Part shown: positions 10,429 through 19,466 of the stretch, in pieces
Layout: each line of letters starts with the position of its first letter
Position numbering within the stretch: the first letter of the stretch is position 1
Assembly (NCBI RefSeq): GCF_014201585.1
Contig: NZ_JACHES010000002.1
Span: 248,001 to 312,000, forward strand
From: Anoxybacillus tengchongensis
GTDB lineage: Bacteria; Bacillota; Bacilli; Bacillales; Anoxybacillaceae
Length of the DNA: 64,000 nt
Reading direction: 5' to 3'
Notes under the pieces: model-generated
Told to the model about the DNA's origin: nothing
Database searches by the model: none
What the model saw: only the letters and a program-made list of their open reading frames with translations
Made by a program: the position numbers and the translations under genes

Positions 10429-10718
10429 CATTTTTTCTTCTTTTTCGTGCACGCTTCATGCAATGCCGAAAGCTCGCGCTCAAGTCGGTCTAAAATGGCC
10501 TTCCCGTCTTTTTCATCGACAAGTCCTAATCGGACCGCAAAATCAATTTCACGGGATAACCCGAACATTTGCGTATCTAACACTTCTTCATATAGCGGAC
10601 ATTGTGGCATCGTTAAGTGATCCATTTGCACTTGAATAAGCTTCACAATTTTTTCCGCATCCGCTTGCAATAACGAATAGGCTCTTTCTCGAAAGTTTAT
10701 CGCCACTTCAGGCGTCAC
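10428..10718 (-). CDS. ylaN: YlaN family iron-linked regulator
   Basis: This 96-residue soluble, mostly helical protein starts at GTG with GGAGGGG upstream and ends in a run of lysines. Sequence features such as the acidic heptads, [30 protein letters not shown], and its place next to ftsW match YlaN. Recent work on Firmicutes YlaN links it to Fe(II) binding and relief of Fur repression, and it is needed under iron limitation; that function is from the literature, not visible here. It is separated from ftsW by a terminator. Confidence 0.9.
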   Translation of the reverse strand: MTPEVAINFRERAYSLLQADAEKIVKLIQVQMDHLTMPQCPLYEEVLDTQMFGLSREIDFAVRLGLVDEKDGKAILDRLERELSALHEACTKKKKK

Positions 10719-10858
10719 GTTGACCCCTCCGTTCCGTACGTTCCTGTTTCTTCATCTTATCGTGAATACGAAAAAAATGCAAGCATCATGCCTTGACCGA
10801 TTCATTTTACAAACAAACGCTTTCATCATATAATGAAAGGCAGATAGGGGGAATAAAC

Positions 10859-11353
10859 ATGGTCATCGTCATCAAAGGGAACGTCAAATTTACGATTACA
10901 CTCGATCCGAGCGTATGGATTTTTGACGATCGAAAAGTAGATGTACATACTTATTTTACACGTCATCCACAAATTGAACAACAAGAAGACATAGACGACA
11001 TTCAAAACATTTCAGCGTATTGGGATCGTGAAATTCAAGAAGGAGCGGTGTCGCCTCCGACGCTGCAAACCGAAAAGCAATTTGAAAAAGAAAAAATATT
11101 AACCGGTACGTTCGGCATGCCGTTTGCCCCGTTTTTACGCAACGCGGAACCGAATGAGAATGCAACACAGTTCACCATCGTCACAGAAAACGGCGATACG
11201 ACGATTTCACTTGCTGATGCTTATGAGCTACTATTATGTTTTTCAAAAGACGGCAAACCGCTCAAAGAAGATGGACCTGTCCATATTTATTTTGGCGATG
11301 GTTCAAATCGCGACAACCCAATTACCCACGTACGGGCGTTTATCGTCGAGTGA
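10859..11353 (+). CDS. ylaL: YlaL-like conserved protein of unknown function
   Basis: The ATG at 10859 follows AGGGGG with good spacing and gives 164 residues. The protein is acidic, with no signal peptide or membrane segment; it begins MVIVIKGNVKFTITLDPSVW and ends in a segment with HIYFGDGSNRD. I do not recognise a catalytic motif. The symbol is positional: B. subtilis has ylaL between ylaK and ylaM/ylaN. It converges with ylaK and shares a terminator with it. Confidence 0.75.
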   Translation: MVIVIKGNVKFTITLDPSVWIFDDRKVDVHTYFTRHPQIEQQEDIDDIQNISAYWDREIQEGAVSPPTLQTEKQFEKEKILTGTFGMPFAPFLRNAEPNENATQFTIVTENGDTTISLADAYELLLCFSKDGKPLKEDGPVHIYFGDGSNRDNPITHVRAFIVE

Positions 11354-11377
11354 AAAGAGGCGTTTTGCCTCTTTTCT
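11354..11377. terminator. Bidirectional terminator ylaL/ylaK
   Basis: The stem AAAAGAGGC/GCCTCTTTT with loop GTTTT lies between the two convergent stop codons and serves both directions. Confidence 0.9.
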
Positions 11378-12708
11378 TACAAAAGGTCTGCCGCAAGTTG
11401 CGCAAGCGATGAACGCTCTCCTTTCACTAACCGCACGTGCCCCGCTACTTTTTGTTCTTTAAATTTTTCAACAACATATGTGAGCCCGTTATTGTATTCG
11501 TCTAAATACGGATGATCGATTTGGGCCGGATCACCCATTAACACAATTTTACTTCGCTCCCCGACGCGCGTTAAAATCGTCTTCACTTCATGTTTCGTTA
11601 AATTTTGCGCCTCATCAATAATAATAAACTGTTCTGGAATGCTCCGTCCGCGTATATACGTGAGCGCTTCAACTTCAATGGATCCCATGCCTGATAAAAT
11701 CGCATCAAGTTCACTCGGCTTTTTCGTATCGAATAAAAAATGTAAGTTATCAAAAATTGGTTGCATCCACGGTCGTAATTTTTCTTGTTTCTCGCCTGGC
11801 AAATAGCCGATATCTTTCCCGACAGGTACAATCGGACGAGCGACAAGCAATTTTTTATATAACCGCATATCTTCCGTCTGCATCAGTCCGGCCGCTAACG
11901 CAAGCAGCGTCTTTCCTGTTCCTGCTTTTCCGATCAGCGTCACAAGCGGAATGTCGGTGCGAAGCAACAATTCACATGCCATCGTTTGTTGCACGTTGCG
12001 CGGACGAATGCCCCAAATATGATCGTAATGAAATACAAGTTTGCGCACTTTTTTTCCTGTATGATCGACCATACCGAGCGCCGATGACGAACCGCCAAGT
12101 GCATCTTTCATAATAATAAATTGGTTCGGATAAAATGGGTGGTTTGTAATTTCCGCCAGCACAAGTTCGCCTTTTTCATAAAAGCGCGCCAAATGTTCTG
12201 GGCTTATGTACAAATCTAAAAATCCGGTGTAAATATGGTCAATTTCAACGACGCGGTCGCTTAAAAAATCTTCCGCCTCTAGCCCAATCGCATCAGCTTT
12301 GACACGTACGAGCGCATCTTTACTGACTAAAATAACAGGGCGACCGTTTTCTTTCGACTGTTCCTCAAGCAATAAATTTTTCGCGACGGCTAAAATGCGA
12401 TTGTCGTTCGTTTTTTCAACAAAAATTTCTTGCAGTTGATGAAACGAGCGATGATTTAATTCAATGCGCAACACCCCACCATGATCGAGCGGAATTTTTT
12501 CATGCAGCTTTCCGTTTTTTCTTAAGCTATCAATAATTTTAGATACTTGGCGAGCATTTCTTCCGATTTCATCCATATATCGCTTTTTCGAGTCCACTTC
12601 TTCTAATACGACAGCCGGGATGACCACTTCATTATCTTGAAAGGAAAAAATAGAATACGGATCTTGCAAAAGCACGTTTGTATCTAATACGTATATTTTT
12701 TTGCCCAC
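11377..12708 (-). CDS. ylaK: PhoH2 protein: PIN domain fused to PhoH ATPase
   Basis: The 443-residue protein has an N-terminal PIN-like nuclease domain (starts KKIYVLDTNVLLQDP, acidic residues Asp9 and later Glu/Asp), followed by a linker and a PhoH ATPase with Walker A GKAGTGKTLLALA near residue 263 and Walker B FIIIDEAQN near 366. PhoH2 proteins of this fusion type unwind and cleave RNA in vitro. The start is GTG with GGGGGAG 8 bp upstream. It is divergent from ylaJ, as in B. subtilis. Confidence 0.93.
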   Translation of the reverse strand: MGKKIYVLDTNVLLQDPYSIFSFQDNEVVIPAVVLEEVDSKKRYMDEIGRNARQVSKIIDSLRKNGKLHEKIPLDHGGVLRIELNHRSFHQLQEIFVEKTNDNRILAVAKNLLLEEQSKENGRPVILVSKDALVRVKADAIGLEAEDFLSDRVVEIDHIYTGFLDLYISPEHLARFYEKGELVLAEITNHPFYPNQFIIMKDALGGSSSALGMVDHTGKKVRKLVFHYDHIWGIRPRNVQQTMACELLLRTDIPLVTLIGKAGTGKTLLALAAGLMQTEDMRLYKKLLVARPIVPVGKDIGYLPGEKQEKLRPWMQPIFDNLHFLFDTKKPSELDAILSGMGSIEVEALTYIRGRSIPEQFIIIDEAQNLTKHEVKTILTRVGERSKIVLMGDPAQIDHPYLDEYNNGLTYVVEKFKEQKVAGHVRLVKGERSSLAQLAADLL

Positions 12709-12826
12709 GTTTTCTCCCCCTTGACGACCGTCGGTGGACGGGATTGTTGTTTATATATATGAACGGACGCATAAAGATAGAAGAAGTTTTGCAAAATAAA
12801 GTTAAAGTCGAAAAGGGGTGGAACCA

Positions 12827-13402
12827 TTGAAATATATCATCATCTTCATGTTGCTTTTTATAAGTGCCTGCGGACAACAAGCGCAACCGAATAATCGCGA
12901 CTCGCTCGTTCATGTGAAAAATACGACAAATGAAAAAATCGTCGATAAATCCGGGCAACAAATCGCGCGTCATCTCGCAAATCTTGCGAGCAGCGTGCCG
13001 AATGTGAACGATGCGACCGTATTAGTTGTTGGGAAATATGCGTTAGTAGGCATTGATGTCAATGCTAAACTTGATCCGTCGCGCGTTGGAACGGTGAAAT
13101 ATTCCGTTGTGGAAAGTTTACAAAAAGATCCGTACGGGGCCAATGCGATCGTCATTGCGGATGCGGATTTAAATACGCGGCTGAGAGCCATTCAAAAGCA
13201 AGTAGAGAAAGGAAAGCCGATTCAAGGATTTATGGACGAGTTAGCAGCGATTGTCGGACGCGTCATGCCTGAAATCCCAAGCGACTTTTTACAAACGACA
13301 AATCCGCGTTCAACAAGACAAAACGATAAGCAGTTAAACGATGGTGAACAAAAGCAACTAGAAAAAGAGCAACAAAAACAATCAAACGACCATATGAAAT
13401 AA
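12827..13402 (+). CDS. ylaJ: YhcN/YlaJ-family sporulation lipoprotein
   Basis: Starting from the TTG at 12827, preceded by AAGGGG, the protein has a lipoprotein signal peptide (LLFISAC, then GQQAQ). An upstream GTG at 12818 would overlap the ribosome site. The mature part contains the repeated alpha-beta pattern of the YhcN/YlaJ family, with VNDATVLVVGKYALVGIDV and PYGANAIVIADADL, and a Gln/Lys-rich tail. Members are found in the forespore or spore inner membrane; the exact role is not known. Confidence 0.87.
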   Translation: MKYIIIFMLLFISACGQQAQPNNRDSLVHVKNTTNEKIVDKSGQQIARHLANLASSVPNVNDATVLVVGKYALVGIDVNAKLDPSRVGTVKYSVVESLQKDPYGANAIVIADADLNTRLRAIQKQVEKGKPIQGFMDELAAIVGRVMPEIPSDFLQTTNPRSTRQNDKQLNDGEQKQLEKEQQKQSNDHMK

Positions 13403-13423
13403 GCCGAGCATATTGCTCGGCTT
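13401..13423. terminator. Bidirectional terminator ylaJ/PPOX gene
   Basis: The palindrome AAGCCGAGCA-TAT-TGCTCGGCTT spans both convergent stop codons. Confidence 0.85.
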
Positions 13424-13877
13424 ATGCTTGTTTTAACGCGCTCATCACTTGTTGATCGAGCTTGGCAGCAGCTTGCGCATCATACGTTTTTTCGTATTTC
13501 GGTTCGAGTGCAATTTTTGCACCGTAAAACATCACATCGCGCACTTCTTCAATATCGACTTGAATAACTGCAAGCTTCAACGGAACGTTTTCTAGTTTTT
13601 CAACTTTCACATGCGCTTTTCCGCTAATGGAATACGTCGATTCGTTTGCGATTAAAACGATGGACATCGCTGGATTCGCCTGCACATTTGCGACAATGCG
13701 CGAGCGTTGATCGACGGCAAAATATACTTTATCGTGCGCCGGCGCGTACACCCATGAAATGGCGCTTGCATTTGGTGCACCTGTTTCATGGTCGATCGTA
13801 CATACAATGACAAATCGTTCTTTTTGCAACGCTTGGAACAAAGGCTCAATTAATGTCGGTTCTACCGCATTTGGCAT
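13422..13877 (-). CDS. Pyridoxamine 5'-phosphate oxidase-like FMN-binding protein
   Basis: This 151-residue protein has the split-barrel pattern of the PPOX superfamily: FVIVCTIDHETGAPNASAISWVY, then KVYFAVDQRSRIVANVQANPAMSIV and a barrel strand region YSISGKAHVKVEKL. Such proteins bind FMN, F420 or heme; the substrate cannot be told from sequence. The start ATG at 13877 has GGAGGG upstream. It lies between ylaJ and ylaI, an extra gene relative to the B. subtilis order as I remember it. Confidence 0.8.
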   Translation of the reverse strand: MPNAVEPTLIEPLFQALQKERFVIVCTIDHETGAPNASAISWVYAPAHDKVYFAVDQRSRIVANVQANPAMSIVLIANESTYSISGKAHVKVEKLENVPLKLAVIQVDIEEVRDVMFYGAKIALEPKYEKTYDAQAAAKLDQQVMSALKQA

Positions 13878-13970
13878 ATGTATCCCTCCTTATTTTTATC
13901 ATACCTTTTTTTCACACACTTTCAAATGATATGATATACTAATTCGTAAAAAAACATGTGAGGTTTGACG

Positions 13971-14171
13971 ATGAGAGTACGATGCATTCTTTGTGAAAAA
14001 ATAGATACGTTAGACGACGAAACGTTGCTGGCAAAACGGTTGCGCAACCGCCCGATTCATACATATATGTGCGAAACGTGCCATGAGCGCATTGAGAAAA
14101 AAACGAACGAGCGGCTTGCCACCGGCAAATTTCGCTTTTTCCGAACGAGCAAACACGAAACGGAATGGTAA
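13971..14171 (+). CDS. ylaI: YlaI-like small zinc-ribbon protein (DUF2197)
   Basis: The ATG at 13971 follows GTGAGG and gives 66 residues. Two CxxC pairs, CILC near residue 5 and CETC near residue 34, suggest a structural zinc site; the C-terminus is basic. Function is unknown. Position and length match B. subtilis ylaI. It converges on the next gene and shares its terminator. Confidence 0.82.
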   Translation: MRVRCILCEKIDTLDDETLLAKRLRNRPIHTYMCETCHERIEKKTNERLATGKFRFFRTSKHETEW

Positions 14172-14177
14172 TAAAAA

Positions 14178-14205
14178 AAGCGCCTTGCACGAAGCATAGG
14201 CGCTT
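14178..14205. terminator. Bidirectional terminator after ylaI
   Basis: The stem AAGCGCCT/AGGCGCTT encloses a 12-nt loop. It ends inside the stop region of the convergent gene at 14204. Confidence 0.87.
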
Positions 14206-14485
14206 ATTCGTAATTGGCATATTTGTCTGGTTCACGATTGATTTGATCGAGCATCGCTTCAACGAGTTCGGCTGGAAAACGAAACGTGCGTGATTCGTCG
14301 TTTGCCGTACATGTGACCGTATATACGTCATCTTCTTTTGTAAATGCGATTTGCTCAATCGCATGATCTTCACGCAATAAGTCGGCAAAAAATTGTTCCG
14401 TCTCTTGTGCCGCCGTATCATCCGGGCGCGCCTGTGCGACCACTTTAATCGTCAGCCAATTGTACACCGCATCTTGTAGTTTCAC
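14204..14485 (-). CDS. Conserved hypothetical protein, 93 aa
   Basis: A soluble acidic protein, starting [20 protein letters not shown] and ending in EPDKYANYE, with no recognised motif. The pattern of helix, beta strands ([16 protein letters not shown]) and helix suggests one compact domain. Its ATG overlaps the end of ylaH (ATGA-type overlap, 14482-14485), so the two are co-transcribed and probably translationally coupled. I do not recognise a family. Confidence 0.75.
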   Translation of the reverse strand: MKLQDAVYNWLTIKVVAQARPDDTAAQETEQFFADLLREDHAIEQIAFTKEDDVYTVTCTANDESRTFRFPAELVEAMLDQINREPDKYANYE

Positions 14486-14784
14486 GCGCGTTCCCCCTCA
14501 CGACGAAGACGCCATTTATAAATCATTAATACGATCGCTGCGACAAGCAATCCTTCCGCCACAGGTAAAAAGACGGCAAAAAACGTTAAAATCGTGCAGC
14601 CAAGCACAAGTAGCGCGTAAATGACGACGTTTTTTAATAGCGGCAGCTCGCGCGCAAAGCCGAGCCGATAGACGATGATCGATAAAACGATGATCGTCAC
14701 GTACAACAGCCACATCCCTTTCGTCGGTTGTTCGTGCACGTTGTATAGCGAAGCGAAAAACGACAGGCGACCGATCACATCCAT
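14482..14784 (-). CDS. ylaH: YlaH-like integral membrane protein
   Basis: This 100-residue protein has three predicted hydrophobic segments (about residues 25-43, 50-68 and 72-90) and a basic C-terminus RLRREGERA. The start at 14784 lies only 11 bp from the typA stop, in the same operon direction. Length, membrane pattern and position between typA and ylaI match YlaH. Its role is not known. Confidence 0.82.
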   Translation of the reverse strand: MDVIGRLSFFASLYNVHEQPTKGMWLLYVTIIVLSIIVYRLGFARELPLLKNVVIYALLVLGCTILTFFAVFLPVAEGLLVAAIVLMIYKWRLRREGERA

Positions 14785-14795
14785 GAAAAATCCTC

Positions 14796-16631
14796 CTATT
14801 TCTTTTGCTCAGCGAGTTTTTTCTTTTTCGCGATTTTTTCGCGTTCGTTTTTATCTAATATTTTTTTCCGCAAGCGAATCGATTGTGGCGTCACTTCGCA
14901 ATATTCGTCGTCGTTTAAATATTCAAGCGCTTCTTCTAACGTCATAAGGCGTGGTTTTTTCATCGTCACCGTTTGTTCTTTCGTTGAAGAGCGAACGTTT
15001 GTCACATGTTTCATTTTACATACGTTCACGACTAAATCATTGTCGCGACTATGTTCGCCAACGATCATCCCTTCATACACTTCCGTTCCCGGTTCGATGA
15101 AAATGACGCCGCGGTCTTCGACTTGCATAATGCCATAAGCCGTCGCTTTTCCTGTCTCCATCGAAATGAGTACCCCTTGATGTCTGCCACCGATTTGACC
15201 TGGGATGACAGGTTGATAGCTGTCGAACGAATGGTTTAAAATGCCGTATCCGCGCGTAAGCGACATAAATTCTGTCCGATAGCCGATTAGTCCGCGCGCT
15301 GGAACGAGGAAAATAAGGCGCACTTGTCCGTTTCCATTATTGATCATATCGATCATTTCCCCTTTGCGCGCCCCAAGCGACTCCATAATCGCCCCCGTAT
15401 ATTCTTCAGGAATATCAATTTGCACGCGCTCGACCGGCTCGCACATGACGCCGTCGATTTCTTTCATAATGACTTCTGGTTTGGATACTTGCAGTTCAAA
15501 ACCTTCCCGACGCATATTTTCAATTAAAATGGATAAATGCAACTCTCCGCGCCCTGACACGATCCATACATCAGGAGAATCGGTTGGTTCAACGCGAAGC
15601 GAGACGTCTGTTTCTAACTGTAAACGAAGACGTTCTTCAATTTTTCTTGCAGTCACATGTTTTCCTTCCCGACCAGCAAACGGGCTATTGTTCACAAGAA
15701 ACGTCATTTGCAACGTCGGTTCGTCAATACGAAGCGGTGGCAACGCTTCTTGCACGTCAAGCGGACATACCGTTTCGCCTACGTTAATATCTTCCATTCC
15801 GGAAACGGCAACTAAATCGCCCGCTTTCGCTTCTTCAATTTCAATACGTTTTAACCCGAGGAAGCCAAACAGCTTTGTGACGCGAAACGTCTTCACAGAA
15901 CCGTCTAGCTTCATCAGCGCGACTTGCTGCCCCACTTGCATGCGCCCGCGGAAAATGCGTCCGATCCCAATACGACCGACGTAGTCGTTATAATCGAGAA
16001 GCGCCACTTGAAATTGAAGCGGCTCGTCGCTATTGTCGATTGGCGCTGGAATATGTTCAATAATCGTTTCAAATAGCGCCGTCATATCGGCATCTTGTTT
16101 GTCCGCATCTAAACTTGCGGTGCCGTTAATGGCTGAAGCGTACACGACCGGAAACTCAAGTTGGTCTTCTGATGCCCCAAGCTCAATAAATAAATCGATC
16201 ACTTCATCGACGACTTCGTGCGGTCGAGCAAATTCGCGGTCAATTTTATTGACGACGACAATAGGCGTTAAGTTTTGTTCAAGCGCTTTTTTTAAGACGA
16301 AGCGCGTTTGCGGCATACATCCTTCGTACGCATCGACAACGAGCAACACCCCATCGACAAGCCGCATAATGCGTTCCACTTCTCCGCCGAAGTCCGCATG
16401 TCCCGGCGTATCTAAAATGTTAATGCGCGTGCCTTTGTATTGAATGGCTGTATTTTTTGCTAAAATCGTAATGCCTCGTTCACGTTCTAAATCGTTGCGG
16501 TCAAGCGCCCGTTCTTCCACTTGTTCGTTCGCCCGAAACGTGCCCGATTGGCGAAGCAATTGGTCGACTAACGTCGTTTTTCCGTGGTCGACGTGCGCAA
16601 TAATCGCGATGTTACGAATATCGTTTCTCAA
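14796..16631 (-). CDS. typA: Ribosome-associated GTPase TypA/BipA
   Basis: The translational GTPase of 611 residues carries all G motifs: [10 protein letters not shown] (G1), ERGITI (G2), [10 protein letters not shown] (G3), NKID (G4) and SAINGT (G5). EF-G-like beta-barrel and C-terminal domains follow, and the tail is lysine-rich. TypA acts on ribosomes under cold and stress and in 50S assembly. I choose the TTG at 16631 because AGGAG stands 9 bp before it; the TTG at 16640 is only 1 bp from that site. Confidence 0.96.
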   Translation of the reverse strand: MRNDIRNIAIIAHVDHGKTTLVDQLLRQSGTFRANEQVEERALDRNDLERERGITILAKNTAIQYKGTRINILDTPGHADFGGEVERIMRLVDGVLLVVDAYEGCMPQTRFVLKKALEQNLTPIVVVNKIDREFARPHEVVDEVIDLFIELGASEDQLEFPVVYASAINGTASLDADKQDADMTALFETIIEHIPAPIDNSDEPLQFQVALLDYNDYVGRIGIGRIFRGRMQVGQQVALMKLDGSVKTFRVTKLFGFLGLKRIEIEEAKAGDLVAVSGMEDINVGETVCPLDVQEALPPLRIDEPTLQMTFLVNNSPFAGREGKHVTARKIEERLRLQLETDVSLRVEPTDSPDVWIVSGRGELHLSILIENMRREGFELQVSKPEVIMKEIDGVMCEPVERVQIDIPEEYTGAIMESLGARKGEMIDMINNGNGQVRLIFLVPARGLIGYRTEFMSLTRGYGILNHSFDSYQPVIPGQIGGRHQGVLISMETGKATAYGIMQVEDRGVIFIEPGTEVYEGMIVGEHSRDNDLVVNVCKMKHVTNVRSSTKEQTVTMKKPRLMTLEEALEYLNDDEYCEVTPQSIRLRKKILDKNEREKIAKKKKLAEQKK

Positions 16632-16735
16632 TTCATTCAACTCCTATTTTTCAACATTGCGCGTCTATTATAGCACAAACATAGTAGAAAAGCGGAATGT
16701 TTTGTTGTAATCTAAAGGAAAGAGGAGGAGAACAT

Positions 16736-16918
16736 ATGAATAAATTTCAACCGCTTTTTTTTATGATAGCGCTACTTGCGACGATGACGTTAATAGGCAC
16801 CGGCATTGCGATCGCTTATCGACATGTGCCAGCGATCGTCGGCTCGATGATTGCTTTTTTTGGCGTGATGGGTCTTGGGTTTTCACTAAAAAAAAGAAAA
16901 AGCGCTAACAATCGGTAG
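16736..16918 (+). CDS. ylaF: YlaF-like small membrane protein (DUF5325)
   Basis: A strong GAGGAGG site lies 9 bp before the ATG and gives 60 residues with two transmembrane helices (about 7-27 and 32-51) and a basic tail KKRKSANNR. It diverges from typA, as in B. subtilis. Its final codons form one arm of the terminator shared with suhB, and its stop codon directly abuts the suhB stop. Confidence 0.85.
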   Translation: MNKFQPLFFMIALLATMTLIGTGIAIAYRHVPAIVGSMIAFFGVMGLGFSLKKRKSANNR

Positions 16919-16926
16919 TTAGCGCT
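16900..16926. terminator. Bidirectional terminator formed by ylaF and suhB coding ends
   Basis: The stem AGCGCTAAC/GTTAGCGCT is made from the last codons of both convergent genes, with a long T-rich run on the reverse strand (complement of AAAAAAAAGAAAA at 16888-16900). Confidence 0.85.
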
Positions 16927-17701
16927 GAATGATCGCAAGTATTTCTTCATGCAATCCCGGCTTTGAAACGAACACGGAGCTTTTTTCAATCATATTGAGC
17001 GGCTCACCGTACAAGTTTGTTACCACACCGCCTACTTCTTGCACGATGACCATCCCACCGGCAATATCCCACGGCGACAACCGAAGCGTCATGTACGCAT
17101 CAAGTTTACCCGCTGCGATATACGCCATCTCAAGTGCCGCAGAGCCGTACGAACGCGTGCCGCGCGCTTTTTTCACAAGCGGGGCAAGGACGTTCGGGTC
17201 GATGCGACGGTTTTCCGTCACCCACGTCGCATTTAATGAAATGATCGAGCGATCAAGCGTTGTTTTCTCAAGCGGTGGAAGCGGTGTGCCGTTTAAAAAT
17301 GCCCCTTTTCCATTTTGTGCATAATATAGTTCGTCAAACGCCACATCGTAAATGTAGCCAAGCATGCCGACGCCATCTTGAAACACCCCGACGGAAATCG
17401 CGAAATGGCGCTGTTGATGAACGAAATTCATCGTTCCGTCAATCGGGTCGATAATCCAAACGACGCCGTCTAGCGCTTCAAGCGTATCCCCGAGCCCTTC
17501 TTCTCCTAAAATGCGGTGTGTCGGATACGTCCGACGAATGCGCTCAATAAAAAACTGTTCGATTTCCCGATCGACGTTTGTCACTAAGTCAGACGGGCTT
17601 GATTTCGTTTCGATTTTTAGTTTCGTTTGAAACGCATCGCGGATGCGCTCCCCTGCTTCACGAATCCAATGCTGCATATGTTGATCAATTTCGTTCCACA
17701 T
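16919..17701 (-). CDS. suhB: Inositol monophosphatase family protein
   Basis: This 260-residue Li-sensitive phosphatase has the magnesium sites GEEG (ILGEEGLG near residue 67), DPIDGTMNF (near 88) and the distal WDIAGGMVIVQEVGG (near 207). Possible substrates are inositol phosphates or related sugar phosphates. It corresponds to yktC of B. subtilis by position near yktA and speA. The start ATG at 17701 has AGGAGGT upstream. Confidence 0.93.
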   Translation of the reverse strand: MWNEIDQHMQHWIREAGERIRDAFQTKLKIETKSSPSDLVTNVDREIEQFFIERIRRTYPTHRILGEEGLGDTLEALDGVVWIIDPIDGTMNFVHQQRHFAISVGVFQDGVGMLGYIYDVAFDELYYAQNGKGAFLNGTPLPPLEKTTLDRSIISLNATWVTENRRIDPNVLAPLVKKARGTRSYGSAALEMAYIAAGKLDAYMTLRLSPWDIAGGMVIVQEVGGVVTNLYGEPLNMIEKSSVFVSKPGLHEEILAIIQR

Positions 17702-17730
17702 ATCATACCTCCTGCATATACTTATGTAGA

Positions 17731-17752
17731 AAAGGCGGCGCTTGCCGCCTTT
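17731..17752 (-). terminator. Terminator of the small gene upstream of suhB
   Basis: AAAGGCGGC-GCTT-GCCGCCTTT hairpin followed on the reverse strand by TTTTCT. Confidence 0.82.
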
Positions 17753-17940
17753 CAGTTCGACAGACGAATAAGTTCTTGGCGTAGTTTTTCTAATTTTCGT
17801 TTACATTCGTTTTTTTTCGCTTCATTATTTTCTAACATCGCTTCATAAAGGGTGGCTAGTTCGTAATCGACTTCAAGTTTTAATACTTTGATTCGTCTTT
17901 CTCCATCCATTTTTTTGAATCCATCGGCTGTTTTTCTCAT
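17752..17940 (-). CDS. Small conserved protein, YkzI-like
   Basis: The ATG at 17940 follows AAGGGG by 8 bp and gives 62 residues. The protein is highly charged and predicted to be a single coiled coil (ERRIKVLKLEVDYELATLYEAML, then NECKRKLEKLRQELIRL). B. subtilis has the small gene ykzI at this place; homology is only suggested by position and size. Confidence 0.65.
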   Translation of the reverse strand: MRKTADGFKKMDGERRIKVLKLEVDYELATLYEAMLENNEAKKNECKRKLEKLRQELIRLSN

Positions 17941-18018
17941 CTCGTGCACCCCTTCCGTCTTTATTTTTTCTGAAAATTCTTTTTTATATACTATGTAACG
18001 GAAAGGGGATATGCAACT

Positions 18019-18288
18019 TTACATTTTCACAATATCTCCGTTGGACAACTCTTTTCCTTTTTTGATCGTTTCGTATGATGAATAGCCGCTTACTTTTTCG
18101 AACTCATCACATAGTTTTCGCTCCTCGGCTTTGCTTGGGACGATTTGTTTAAAGCGGCGATATAAGTTCATCAGTCGCTCTCGTTCAATGCCTTGTTCGT
18201 ACGCTTCTTCAATCCCTTCATAAAATTTAATGACGTCGATGATTTCTTCTGTTGACCAACTGTAATCAATCGGATAAGCATATTTCAT
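18019..18288 (-). CDS. yktA: UPF0223 family protein YktA
   Basis: The ATG at 18288, preceded by AAAGGTG, gives exactly 89 residues, the usual UPF0223 length. The helical protein has the family sequence [20 protein letters not shown] and the [10 protein letters not shown] segment. Function is unknown. Neighbouring suhB and speA repeats the B. subtilis order, but yktB is missing between them. Confidence 0.9.
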   Translation of the reverse strand: MKYAYPIDYSWSTEEIIDVIKFYEGIEEAYEQGIERERLMNLYRRFKQIVPSKAEERKLCDEFEKVSGYSSYETIKKGKELSNGDIVKM

Positions 18289-18320
18289 GATGTTCACCTT
18301 TCTTTGTCATCTGTCTCGTT

Positions 18321-19280
18321 TTAGTTTGCCCAACGTGCGCGAATTTGTTCCGCCTCGTTGATCATGCGCGCAAAAAGTTCAGCAACTGTCGGCACGTCAT
18401 GAATCAGTCCAATCACTTGCCCCGCCCATGCAAATCCTTCTTCCGTATAGCCGTCGTAAATAAACCGCCTATTCGCTTTTCCGCTAATGTACTCTTTTAG
18501 TTGTTCATACCCTTTTCCTTCTTGTTCAAATTGTAAAATTTTTTCCGTCCATTCGTTTAACAAAGCGCGCGCAGGGGCACCGAGCGATCGTTTAATGACG
18601 ACCGTGTCGCTTTCTGTACGTTCCACGAGCATTTGTTTATACACAGGATGGGCATGAATGCATTCTTTTGTTGCAATAAAGCGCGTACCCATTTCGATGC
18701 CTTCCGCTCCAAGCGCAAGGGCAGCCATCAGCCCACGACCGTCGCCAATGCCGCCTGAAGCGATGACAGGAATGGACACGGAATCGACGACGCGCGGCAC
18801 TAATACGAACGTCCCGATGTCATGTTTACCGAGATGTCCGCCCCCTTCTTGACCGACGACCATGACCGCATCTGCGCCGAGTTCCTCCGCTTTCACCGCT
18901 TGTCGTACTGCCGCAACGAGCACAAGCTTTTTCACCGGCACACCTTTTAACTGTTCAAAAATAGGTGCAGGATTTCCGCCCGTCATCGAAATGACCGGCA
19001 CGTTTTCTTCAATCGCCACATCAAGCATATGTGCAAATGGACGTCCATGTTGTCCAATCGCAAAATTAACGCCAAATGGTTTGTCCGTTTTTTCGCGCAC
19101 TTTTTTTATTTCTTCTCGCAACTCATCTGGCGTCTCGAGCGACATCGCTGTAATTTGCCCTAGCCCCCCGGCATTCGACACCGCCGCCGCTAAATCGGCA
19201 TACGCTAAATACGCTAACCCTCCTTGAATGATTGGATAACGGATGCCTAACAATTCGGTTACTCTCGTGTTCCAGTTCAC
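18321..19280 (-). CDS. Nitronate monooxygenase / FabK-like FMN oxidoreductase
   Basis: The 319-residue TIM-barrel protein starts at GTG with GGGGG 8 bp upstream. Visible motifs are the N-terminal YPIIQGGLAYLAYADLAAAV with GGLGQI, VVGQEGGGHLG in the active site, and the phosphate-binding PVIASGGIGDGRG and GAEGIEMGTRF for FMN. Family members oxidise alkyl nitronates or reduce enoyl-ACP (FabK). The His in GGGHLGKHD fits the nitronate monooxygenase side, but substrate specificity cannot be settled. It diverges from speA. Confidence 0.85.
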   Translation of the reverse strand: MNWNTRVTELLGIRYPIIQGGLAYLAYADLAAAVSNAGGLGQITAMSLETPDELREEIKKVREKTDKPFGVNFAIGQHGRPFAHMLDVAIEENVPVISMTGGNPAPIFEQLKGVPVKKLVLVAAVRQAVKAEELGADAVMVVGQEGGGHLGKHDIGTFVLVPRVVDSVSIPVIASGGIGDGRGLMAALALGAEGIEMGTRFIATKECIHAHPVYKQMLVERTESDTVVIKRSLGAPARALLNEWTEKILQFEQEGKGYEQLKEYISGKANRRFIYDGYTEEGFAWAGQVIGLIHDVPTVAELFARMINEAEQIRARWAN

Positions 19281-19391
19281 ACATCATTCCCCCTTTACTT
19301 TTTATCATTCTTCGCTCATAAAGAAAAGTCCTTCACAAACAATAAATGTAGAAATATGCAGCAATTTTGATTTTTAAGCAAAAAAATCATC

Positions 19392-19420
19392 TTTCCAAAC
19401 GTATAAAGAAGTGCTATAAT
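19392..19420 (+). promoter_or_regulatory. Likely sigma-A promoter of speA
   Basis: TTTCCA (19392-19397), a 17-bp spacer and TATAAT (19415-19420) lie about 47 bp before the speA start. The -10 is consensus; the -35 is weak. Confidence 0.6.
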
Positions 19421-19466
19421 TCACTTTGTTTTATGTAAATCCAAGTTAAAGAGGTGTACAGCGAAA

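Noticed and set aside
12632-12973. Reverse-strand frame upstream of ylaK
   Set aside because: It is antisense to the start of ylaJ and contains the ylaK ribosome site; no family resemblance.
15340-15984. Forward-strand frame of 214 codons inside typA
   Set aside because: Serine/arginine-rich antisense shadow of the GTPase gene; codon pattern follows typA.
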